10,413 nt of DNA from Pseudolabrys sp. Its GTDB lineage: Bacteria; Pseudomonadota; Alphaproteobacteria; Rhizobiales; Xanthobacteraceae. A program made the translations under genes and the position numbers. The notes below the pieces were generated by a model. The model was not told the origin of the DNA. It did no database searches and saw nothing but the letters and a program-made list of their open reading frames with translations. Shown piece after piece: positions 1 to 6,057 of this stretch (its first letter is position 1; each line of letters begins with the position of its first letter). Location: assembly GCA_019246455.1 (NCBI GenBank), contig JAFAQJ010000447.1, positions 1 to 10,413 on the forward strand, read 5' to 3'.

Positions 1-240
1 CGCGCGGATCGGCACTTTGACGTGACCTAAACCGAGGCTCGAGGCGATCGCGACCGGCGCAATCAGATGGGCCGCGTCGAACAGCCCAATGTTGAGCTTG
101 TCGCGGATGTTTGACCACGACACCTCACGCACGAGCTCGATGTCGAGCCCCTCGCTTGCGCAAAAGCCCTTGTCTACCGCGACGATCAGCGCAGTGGCGT
201 CCGCCAAAGGTATAAAGCCGATGCGCAAAGCGTCGCTCAT
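1..240 (-). CDS. nasS: NasS-type nitrate/nitrite sensor protein, NrtA/CmpA fold (partial, first 80 codons)
   Basis: The first 80 codons of a gene that continues past the left edge are visible. The protein starts MSDALRIGFIPLADATALIV and carries the family stretches EVSWSNIRDKLNIGLFDAAH and LGLGHVKVP, which are typical of NrtA/CmpA-type periplasmic-binding-fold proteins. The fold begins at residue 5 with no signal peptide or lipobox. This fits NasS, the cytoplasmic sensor, rather than a transporter's periplasmic component. In characterised NasS/NasT systems, NasS holds NasT inactive and releases it when nitrate or nitrite binds. The start codon overlaps the nasT stop in an ATGA arrangement, with a GGAG Shine-Dalgarno sequence eight bases upstream, so translation is probably coupled. 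The ligand cannot be read from this fragment. A related cyanate, bicarbonate or nitrate binding protein is the alternative, but direct pairing with an ANTAR regulator favours NasS. Confidence 0.85.
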   Translation of the reverse strand, partial: MSDALRIGFIPLADATALIVAVDKGFCASEGLDIELVREVSWSNIRDKLNIGLFDAAHLIAPVAIASSLGLGHVKVPIRA

Positions 241-827
241 TTGAAAATCTCCGAAGCGGTAATGATCGATTGTGCGATCTCAACGATTTTCTTCTTCTCC
301 TTCATCGCCGTGTTGCGCATCAACGTATAGGCCTCATCTTCGCTGAGGTCCTTGGCCTTCATCAGAATGCCTTTGGCGCGTTCGATGACCTTGCGGTCCT
401 CAAGTGCGGTCTTGGTGCGCTCCAGTTCATCTTGGAGGCGTGAAAAAGAATTGAACCGGGAAATGCAGAGGTCGAGGATGTATTTCATCCTCTCTTTTTT
501 CAGACCATCGACGATATAGGCGGACACACCAGCATCCACCGACGCCTGAATCGAGGCGCTGTCGCTCTGGTCGACGAACATGCCGACCGGCCGCTTCACA
601 ACGCGGCTGACCTGGAACATTTGCTCGAGGACGTCGCGGCTGGGATTCGCGAGATCAATCAAAATAACATCGGGATCGATCGAATAGATGCGCGCTAGGA
701 GGTTGTCCGTGCTTTCGATATGGGTGACCTGCGTAAAGCCGGCCTCGCGCAGTCCGTCGATGAGAATCGCCGCGCGCAGCGGACTTTCGTCGACAATAAC
801 GATCTTTAGGGATGGGTCGATGGACAT
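237..827 (-). CDS. nasT: NasT-type response regulator with C-terminal ANTAR RNA-binding domain
   Basis: This 196-residue protein has a receiver-like domain (about residues 7-122) followed by a helical linker and an ANTAR domain (about 135-192) containing ERAKGILMKAKDLSEDEAY. ANTAR proteins bind paired hairpins in mRNA leaders and prevent transcription termination. NasT does this for nitrate and nitrite assimilation genes and is restrained by NasS. In the receiver the acidic pair D13/E14 and the phosphoacceptor-position D58 are present. The usual Thr/Ser falls in the stretch MFVDQ (residues 83-87), and the usual Lys is replaced by D107 in AYIVDG, so control by phosphorylation is unlikely. The length is normal for the family. 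The ATG is the only reasonable start because an in-frame TGA lies seven codons upstream, and its Shine-Dalgarno sequence is poor. The gene sits 100 bases after cysG and overlaps nasS by four bases. Its RNA targets are probably outside the window. Confidence 0.93.
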   Translation of the reverse strand: MSIDPSLKIVIVDESPLRAAILIDGLREAGFTQVTHIESTDNLLARIYSIDPDVILIDLANPSRDVLEQMFQVSRVVKRPVGMFVDQSDSASIQASVDAGVSAYIVDGLKKERMKYILDLCISRFNSFSRLQDELERTKTALEDRKVIERAKGILMKAKDLSEDEAYTLMRNTAMKEKKKIVEIAQSIITASEIFK

Positions 828-859
828 CGGGGCGCACAGGCCGGATCACGCGCAGCTTC

Positions 860-908
860 AGCCGCCCGCACCAGCGGCTCGCCCTTGTCTTCGCGGAAGC
901 GGAGCCGC
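860..908 (-). promoter_or_regulatory. Two mutually exclusive stem-loops in the cysG-nasT gap (candidate)
   Basis: Read as mRNA, three complementary segments follow each other. Segment 1 is GCGGCTC (908-902), segment 2 is GAGCCGC (880-874) and segment 3 is GCGGCT (865-860). Segment 2 can pair with segment 1 (7 bp, enclosing a smaller CTTC-CGC-GAAG hairpin at 899-889) or with segment 3 (6 bp, loop of 8, or of 6 if a U-G pair closes it), but not with both. There is no T tract after either hairpin, so this is not a standard intrinsic terminator. Such pairings also arise by chance in GC-rich DNA. It could modulate read-through from cysG into nasT, or be bound by an ANTAR protein, but that is speculation. 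Confidence 0.3.
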
Positions 909-915
909 CTGTCAA
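887..915 (-). promoter_or_regulatory. Candidate sigma-70-type promoter for nasT-nasS
   Basis: A perfect TTGACA (915-910) lies just after the cysG stop codon. At the standard 17-base spacing the -10 position reads GAAGAC (892-887), which is a poor match. Alphaproteobacterial promoters often keep the TTGAC part well and have loose -10 boxes, so a separate nasT-nasS start is possible. Read-through from cysG is equally possible. A transcript starting here would lack the upstream arm of the first stem-loop described for this gap. Confidence 0.25.
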
Positions 916-927
916 AGTCGACCAAAG

Positions 928-2391
928 TCAGGCGGCTGAATTTTCCGATGTCCGGGCCGCAGCGCCGGCCAGGCCTGAGAATACGCGGCCGGTCATGACA
1001 AGAACCGGCCCGGACGGCTCCGCCGCATTCAGATGTTGCGGGAGGTCGGCGATGGGGGTCCAAAGCCGGCGTTCGTCGGGCCGCGTCGCACTAATAACGG
1101 CAACCGCCGGTGTTGCCGGATCGAGACCTGCCGCCAATGCCGCCGCGACAAATTGGCCGATGGTTTTCGCCGGCATGTAGACCGCGGTCGTGGTCAAGGC
1201 ATCGGCGATGGCAGCCCAATCGATGTCGCCGGGCAATTTTCCATCGCGTGCGTGGCCTGTCACAAACTGGACGCGCTGCGCGCGATCCCGATCCGTCAGG
1301 GAAACACCAAGCCGGCTCGCCGCGCCCTGAGCCGCGGTAATTCCCGGCACGATCTCAATAGGGATCCCGGCACCTTCGCAAGCGGCGATCTCCTCGGCGG
1401 CGCGGCCGAAGATTAGAGGATCGCCGCCCTTGAGGCGGACCACGCGCTTTCCAGCTTTCGCAAAGCGCACCATCATTTCGTTGATGTCGGATTGCTTGCA
1501 GGCCGGACCGTGTCCGGTCTTGCCGACCAGCATCTTCTTCGCCTCGCGGCGCGCAAAATCGAGCACTTCGCGCGACACCAGATCGTCGAACAGAATGACA
1601 TCCGCGGTCTGGAGTGCACGCAGCGCCCGCAGCGTGAGCAATTCGGGATCGCCCGGACCAGCCCCCACCAGCGTCACCGATCCAGCGTCAGCCGCGGCGC
1701 CGAGGCCGCGCACTTCATCGAGTAGCCGGCGGTAGTCAGCGTCGTCGGGCTGTTCGGTCGGATGAGTCACCGCCTGTTGCGTAAATAACTGCCAGAAAGT
1801 GCGTCGACCGGCGAACGACAGGCCTGACGATTTCAACGACGAACGCCAGCGCGCAGCTGCCGTCGCCCACAACGCGAAGCCCTGGGGCAGCATTGCTTCG
1901 AGCTTGGCGCGGATGGCCTGCGCGAAGACCGGAGCAGCACCATCTGTCGAGATGCCGATCACGAGTGGTGAACGGTTGACGATCGAGCCAAACGAAAAAT
2001 CGCAGAAATCCGGCTTGTCGATCACATTGACCGGGATACCGGCGGCGCGCGCCGCGGCAGCGAATGCCGCCGCCTCGCCGTCATCGTCAAACGTACCAAC
2101 GGCGATCGCCGCGCCGTCAAGATCAGTGGGCTCCCAATGACGCGAATGTAGGACAACCGGCCCACGCGGCGGATCGGTCGTGAGACTTCGCATCTCGTCG
2201 GAAACATCAAGCGTGACGACTTCGACCTTGGCGCCCGCCGCCGACAGCAGTTCGGCTTTCCAGGCTGCGGCGGGACTGCCGCCGGCCACGACCACGCGCT
2301 TGCCATCAAGCGCGAAGAAGACGGGCAATCGCGCCAGCACCCCGATGCGCGGCGACGCAGTTTCGATGGGATGGCGTTCCGTCACACTCAT
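928..2391 (-). CDS. cysG: Siroheme synthase CysG (precorrin-2 dehydrogenase/ferrochelatase fused to uroporphyrinogen-III methyltransferase)
   Basis: This 487-residue fusion makes siroheme from uroporphyrinogen III. The N-terminal half (about 20-235) is the CysG-B bifunctional dehydrogenase/ferrochelatase, with a nucleotide-binding stretch VVVAGGSPAAAWKAELL (33-49) and the family segment VNVIDKPDFCDFSFGSIVNR (121-140) followed by SPLVIGIS. The C-terminal half (about 238-475) is the SAM-dependent methyltransferase, with VGAGPGDPELLTL (242-254), catalytic-region D269 and K291, RLKGGDPLIFGR (319-330) and VPGITAAQG (348-356). It is slightly longer than the roughly 457-residue enterobacterial enzyme because of an N-terminal extension and a longer linker. 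The start overlaps the cysI stop (ATGA) and has an AAGG eight bases upstream, so translation is coupled to the siroheme-using subunit. Siroheme also serves assimilatory nitrite reductase, which may explain the nearby nasT-nasS genes. Confidence 0.96.
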   Translation of the reverse strand: MSVTERHPIETASPRIGVLARLPVFFALDGKRVVVAGGSPAAAWKAELLSAAGAKVEVVTLDVSDEMRSLTTDPPRGPVVLHSRHWEPTDLDGAAIAVGTFDDDGEAAAFAAAARAAGIPVNVIDKPDFCDFSFGSIVNRSPLVIGISTDGAAPVFAQAIRAKLEAMLPQGFALWATAAARWRSSLKSSGLSFAGRRTFWQLFTQQAVTHPTEQPDDADYRRLLDEVRGLGAAADAGSVTLVGAGPGDPELLTLRALRALQTADVILFDDLVSREVLDFARREAKKMLVGKTGHGPACKQSDINEMMVRFAKAGKRVVRLKGGDPLIFGRAAEEIAACEGAGIPIEIVPGITAAQGAASRLGVSLTDRDRAQRVQFVTGHARDGKLPGDIDWAAIADALTTTAVYMPAKTIGQFVAAALAAGLDPATPAVAVISATRPDERRLWTPIADLPQHLNAAEPSGPVLVMTGRVFSGLAGAAARTSENSAA

Positions 2392-4112
2392 GATTTGCGC
2401 CTTGCACCGGTATTGGCATGGAAGTCGCGGCCGTTCGATGTCGTCGCGACAAATCCCGCGCGGATGGTGAAATCGCCGAACCGTTCGCCGTTTTGCCGTT
2501 CCTTGGCATAAGCAACAAAGACCGGATCGAGCGCGGCGACGATGCCGTCGTGATCAAGATCCTCGGCGAACAGTTTGGACATACGCGAGCCGTCGTAAGC
2601 GGCGCCGAGATAGAGGTTATAACGACCCGGTCCTTTGCCGACGAGGCCGATTTCGGCGAGATAAGGCCGCGCGCAGCCGTTCGGGCAGCCGGTCATGCGG
2701 ATGACGATATCATCGGCGGACAGACCGCGCTGCGCTAGCTTTTCGTCGAGCGCGTCCATCAGCGTTGGCAGATATCGCTCGCTCTCGGCGAGCGCGAGGC
2801 CGCAGGTCGGCAACGCGACGCACGCCATCGAATTGCGACGCAGACCGGACCACGGCGCGAGGAGCCCGTTGATCTTGGAGATGCGGGTCACCGCGGCCTG
2901 TGTGTCGAGCGGCACATTCGCGATGATCAAGTTCTGGTTTGGAGTAATGCGGAAATCGCCGATACCGAGCTCCGCGATCTGCCGCAGCGCCGTCATCTGG
3001 TTCACGCCTGGCCCGGCGTCGCGTAGCCGGCCGTTTTGCACGAACAGCGTCAGGTGTGCGCGTCCATCGCTGCTTTCGGTCCAGCCATAACGATCGCCGG
3101 TCGAGGTAAAAGCGTAAGGGCGCGGCGGTTCCAGTTTCACTTTTGCCCGCGCCTCGACTTCGGCACGGAACGCATCAAGCCCGCGGTCTTCGATCGTATA
3201 TTTGAGCCGCGCGTGTTTGCGGTTGGCGCGGTCGCCCCAGTCGCGCTGCACCGTGACAACGGCTTCGGTCACCGCTAATACGTCGCACGTACGGCAGAAC
3301 CCGAGAACGTCGGCGGTGCGCGGGTAGGTATCGGTTTCGCCGTGGGTCATGCCCATGCCGCCGCCAGCCGTGACATTCCAGCCATCGATCGCGCCGCCCC
3401 CGCCGAGAATGGCGATGAAGCCGAGATCGTGCGCAAATACGTCGACGTCGTTCGATGGCGGCACCGCGACCACGGTTTTGAACTTTCGCGGCAAATAAAT
3501 CTTGCCGTAGATCGGCTCAACAATCTCGGCCTCCTCCCCGCCGCCCGCGATCTTCTCACCATCGAGCCAGATTTCGCGATAAGCGCCAGTGCGCGGCGTG
3601 AGGTGATCGGAAATCGAGCGCGCCAAATCCAACGCCGCAGCGTGAGCACGCGATTCATAAGGGTTCGGATTGCACATCACATTGCGATTGACGTCGCCGC
3701 AGGCCGCAATGGTGTTGAGCAACTGGTCGTCGATCGCTTTGAGCGTCGCCTTGAGGTTCGATTTGATGACGCCATGAAGCTGCACGGTCTGCCGCGTCGT
3801 TAGCCGCATCGTGCCGTTGCCATAGGTACGTGCGACGTTGTCGAGCGCCAACCATTGCGCCGGGGTCAGGACGCTGCCGGAGATCCGAACCCGCAGCATG
3901 AACGCAAACGCCTTCTCCATCTTCTTGCGGCCGCGCTCGGCGCGCAGGTCGCGATCGTCCTGGAGATACATGCCATGGAATTTGACGAGCTGCTGATCGT
4001 CCTCGACGATCGAACCCGTGATGCGATCCTCGAGTCCTTCAGCAAGCGTACCGCGCAGGTAGTCGCTCGCTTCTTTAATATGCTCATTACGAGAGAGTTC
4101 TTTTGTCGCCAT
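2388..4112 (-). CDS. cysI: Sulfite reductase [NADPH] hemoprotein beta-component
   Basis: This 574-residue protein matches E. coli CysI (570 residues) along its whole length. It carries out the six-electron reduction of sulfite to sulfide using siroheme linked to a Fe4S4 cluster. The cluster ligands are clear: C431 and C437 in ACVALPTCGLALAES, and C476 and C480 in TGCPNGCARPYLAEIGLVGK. R74, R143, K210 and K212 sit in the same local contexts as the sulfite-facing residues R83, R153, K215 and K217 of E. coli. The stretch AVVTVQRDWGDRANRKHARLK is a further family hallmark. An extra CxxC (C273, C276, in GFCRTCDVLA) occurs where the E. coli protein has no cysteines. The ATG has a GAGG upstream and lies 16 bases after cysJ. 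The end overlaps cysG by four bases. The flavoprotein partner next door argues for the NADPH type rather than the ferredoxin type. Confidence 0.97.
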   Translation of the reverse strand: MATKELSRNEHIKEASDYLRGTLAEGLEDRITGSIVEDDQQLVKFHGMYLQDDRDLRAERGRKKMEKAFAFMLRVRISGSVLTPAQWLALDNVARTYGNGTMRLTTRQTVQLHGVIKSNLKATLKAIDDQLLNTIAACGDVNRNVMCNPNPYESRAHAAALDLARSISDHLTPRTGAYREIWLDGEKIAGGGEEAEIVEPIYGKIYLPRKFKTVVAVPPSNDVDVFAHDLGFIAILGGGGAIDGWNVTAGGGMGMTHGETDTYPRTADVLGFCRTCDVLAVTEAVVTVQRDWGDRANRKHARLKYTIEDRGLDAFRAEVEARAKVKLEPPRPYAFTSTGDRYGWTESSDGRAHLTLFVQNGRLRDAGPGVNQMTALRQIAELGIGDFRITPNQNLIIANVPLDTQAAVTRISKINGLLAPWSGLRRNSMACVALPTCGLALAESERYLPTLMDALDEKLAQRGLSADDIVIRMTGCPNGCARPYLAEIGLVGKGPGRYNLYLGAAYDGSRMSKLFAEDLDHDGIVAALDPVFVAYAKERQNGERFGDFTIRAGFVATTSNGRDFHANTGARRKS

Positions 4113-4128
4113 GGGCGACCTCTTGTCG

Positions 4129-5874
4129 TTAGTAGGTATCGGTTAGATACCGCTTGTCACGTTCAAGTTGCGCCACCACCGCCTCGGCGGTTTCGGGCGT
4201 CAACGCTTTGACATCAGCATAGGCGCGCACCAAAGCGGCCCGAACGTCCTTGGCCATCGCCTTGGCGTTGCCGCAGACGTAGAAATATGCGCCGCCATCG
4301 AGCCATTCAACCAGATCGGCGCGACGTTCCCAGATGCGATCCTGCACGTATATTTTTTGCGGCTGATCGCGCGAGAACGCGACGTCCATGCGGGCGAGCG
4401 TGCCGTCCTTCAGCGCCTCCTGCCACTCGAGCTGGTACAGGAAATCGTGCGTGAAGTGGCGATCACCGAAGAACAACCAGTTGCGCCCCTTGGCCGAGAT
4501 CGCGCGGCGTTCCTGCACGAAGGCGCGGAACGGCGCAACGCCGGTACCGGGGCCGACCATGATGACGTCGCGATCCGCCGCCGGCAGACGGAAATGCTTG
4601 TTAGTACGCAACTTGACGCGAACTTTGTCGCCGCGCTTGCGGCGTTCGGCGACATAGTTCGAGGCGACGCCCTTACGGAAACGGCCGAAACTGTCGTAAC
4701 GCACCGTCGAAATCAGCAGATGCGCCTCATCGTCAAACTCGCGGCGCGACGAGGCGATCGAGTAAGCGCGCGGCGCGAGCGGTCGGGTCACTGCGCGCAG
4801 ATGCTCGGCCGTCAGCGCAATCGGGAAATATGTCACGAGATCGATCAGTTGGCGGCCCTCGATCCAGGCACGCGCTTCGCCCTTTTCGAGCAGCGCGTTA
4901 ACGTATTGGTGGCCGGTCCGCGCCGCGTAGGTCTCGACGCTCTTGAGCGACAAAGTGTGAATGTCGCGCGATTTGATGAATTCTTCCCGCAGGGCCTGCT
5001 CGGCCGACAGGCCGGCGGCTTTGAGCAACGCGTCGACTTCGGCGGGATCGTTCTCGGCATAAAGATCAAGCGAGTCGCCCGGCTCGTACGGCGGCATCGC
5101 GCCGTCAAAGGTCAGCGCGAGATGGACCGTTTCCTTGTCGGAACGCGACGAATTGAGGTCGATCAATTCTGAAATCTCGGCCTCAACCACATCGGTCTTC
5201 GACGTGACGCCGGTTTTGCTGAAATCGACGGCGATGACAGTGCCGCGCGTCGCTTCAGGCGGCGCCAGTGCCTTGACCGCGCGGCCAATCCAGTCGGCGG
5301 CCGGTGCGTCGAAATCGAGATCACAATCGACTCGGTCGACGGCGCGCTTAGCGCCGAGCGTAGCAAGACGTTCATCGATCGCTTTGCCGATCGCACAGAA
5401 CTCAGCGTAGGCCGTGTCGCCGAGTGCCAAAACGCCATATTCGACGCCATCGAGCCGCCCGAAATCGGAATTCATCAGTTCGTTGTATTTGGCCGCCGCG
5501 CGACCGGGCGGTTCGCCTTCGCCCCAAGTCGCCGCGATAACGACGAGCCGCTTGGTCTTGGCCAGCGACGCGACATCGAGATCGGCCATATCGATGACGC
5601 TCGGCTTGAGGCCATTTTTGCGCGCAGCCTTGGCGAGGTCAGCGGCAAGGCGTTCCGAATTGCCGGACTCGCTCGCAAATACGATGTTGATCGGCTCGGC
5701 GGTGGTCGGCGGCGCCGCCGGTACAGGAGCCGCGCCGTGCGAGGCTTCGACGCCGGCCAGGAAACCCGCTAGCCACGCGCGTTGCGTCTCACTCGCGGGA
5801 CCGACCACACGATTGAGTAGCTCAATCTCGTCGTCCCCAAAGGGCGCCGTCTTGGGTATTTGCAACACGCTCAT
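4129..5874 (-). CDS. cysJ: Sulfite reductase [NADPH] flavoprotein alpha-component
   Basis: This 581-residue diflavin reductase carries electrons from NADPH through FAD and FMN to CysI. In order it has a leader segment (1-60), a flavodoxin-like FMN domain (about 63-203) with the phosphate loop ASESGNSERLA (67-77) and ATWGEGEPPG (115-124), an FAD domain with RAYSIASS (369-376) and GVASNYVAER (402-411), and a ferredoxin-reductase-type NADPH domain with GPGTGVAPFRAFVQER (441-456), FFGDRH (468-473) and YVCGNAKAMAKDV (532-544). It ends in KRYLTDTY, the aromatic C-terminus typical of CysJ. It is slightly shorter than the 599-residue E. coli protein. The start ATG lies 17 bases after the small membrane gene, with a weak, distant GGGAAAG as its ribosome site. 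A cytochrome P450 reductase-like relative is unlikely because cysI follows directly. Confidence 0.96.
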   Translation of the reverse strand: MSVLQIPKTAPFGDDEIELLNRVVGPASETQRAWLAGFLAGVEASHGAAPVPAAPPTTAEPINIVFASESGNSERLAADLAKAARKNGLKPSVIDMADLDVASLAKTKRLVVIAATWGEGEPPGRAAAKYNELMNSDFGRLDGVEYGVLALGDTAYAEFCAIGKAIDERLATLGAKRAVDRVDCDLDFDAPAADWIGRAVKALAPPEATRGTVIAVDFSKTGVTSKTDVVEAEISELIDLNSSRSDKETVHLALTFDGAMPPYEPGDSLDLYAENDPAEVDALLKAAGLSAEQALREEFIKSRDIHTLSLKSVETYAARTGHQYVNALLEKGEARAWIEGRQLIDLVTYFPIALTAEHLRAVTRPLAPRAYSIASSRREFDDEAHLLISTVRYDSFGRFRKGVASNYVAERRKRGDKVRVKLRTNKHFRLPAADRDVIMVGPGTGVAPFRAFVQERRAISAKGRNWLFFGDRHFTHDFLYQLEWQEALKDGTLARMDVAFSRDQPQKIYVQDRIWERRADLVEWLDGGAYFYVCGNAKAMAKDVRAALVRAYADVKALTPETAEAVVAQLERDKRYLTDTY

Positions 5875-5891
5875 TCGTATTCTGCTTTCCC

Positions 5892-6041
5892 TTACTGCGG
5901 CAGCAGATGGTTGATCACGCCGAGCACGATCAGCAGCGCAACGCCGAGGCCGAACGACCAGCCGATCAGCTTTTTTTCGATCGGCAGCAGCGGTTCGGCC
6001 GGCTGATTGCGCAATTCGTCGGCGATGTTGACTTTGGCCAT
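5892..6041 (-). CDS. Small single-span membrane protein of unknown function (49 aa)
   Basis: This short frame encodes 49 residues, starting MAKVNIADELRNQPAEPLLP, then a Lys-Lys pair and one hydrophobic segment (about 26-46, FGLGVALLIVLGVINHLL). It ends HLLPQ. The ATG is preceded by AAAGGA eight bases upstream, a good Shine-Dalgarno sequence that lies in the spacer directly after the exporter stop (16 bases). The stop is 17 bases before cysJ. The tight spacing, good ribosome site and coherent amphipathic-then-hydrophobic layout support a real gene. By the positive-inside rule the N-terminal part with IEKK is probably cytoplasmic. I do not recognise a family. Its position between a large membrane transporter and the soluble reductase suggests an accessory subunit of the transporter or a membrane tether for CysJ/CysI, but nothing in the sequence decides this. 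Confidence 0.8.
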   Translation of the reverse strand: MAKVNIADELRNQPAEPLLPIEKKLIGWSFGLGVALLIVLGVINHLLPQ

Positions 6042-6057
6042 CGATGCGATCCTTTCC

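Noticed and set aside
806..1063. A minus-strand frame running out of cysG across the gap toward nasT, with tail DFDRRLRFREDKGEPLVRAA
   Set aside because: Most of it overlaps cysG in another frame and the part in the gap is only about 35 codons without its own start signal. Some relatives have a small gene next to cysG, but I cannot show homology here.
4168..5172. A 334-codon open frame on the plus strand, antisense to cysJ
   Set aside because: It lies wholly inside a conserved cysJ, its translation resembles no family, and long antisense frames are common opposite GC-rich codon usage. It is best explained as a shadow.
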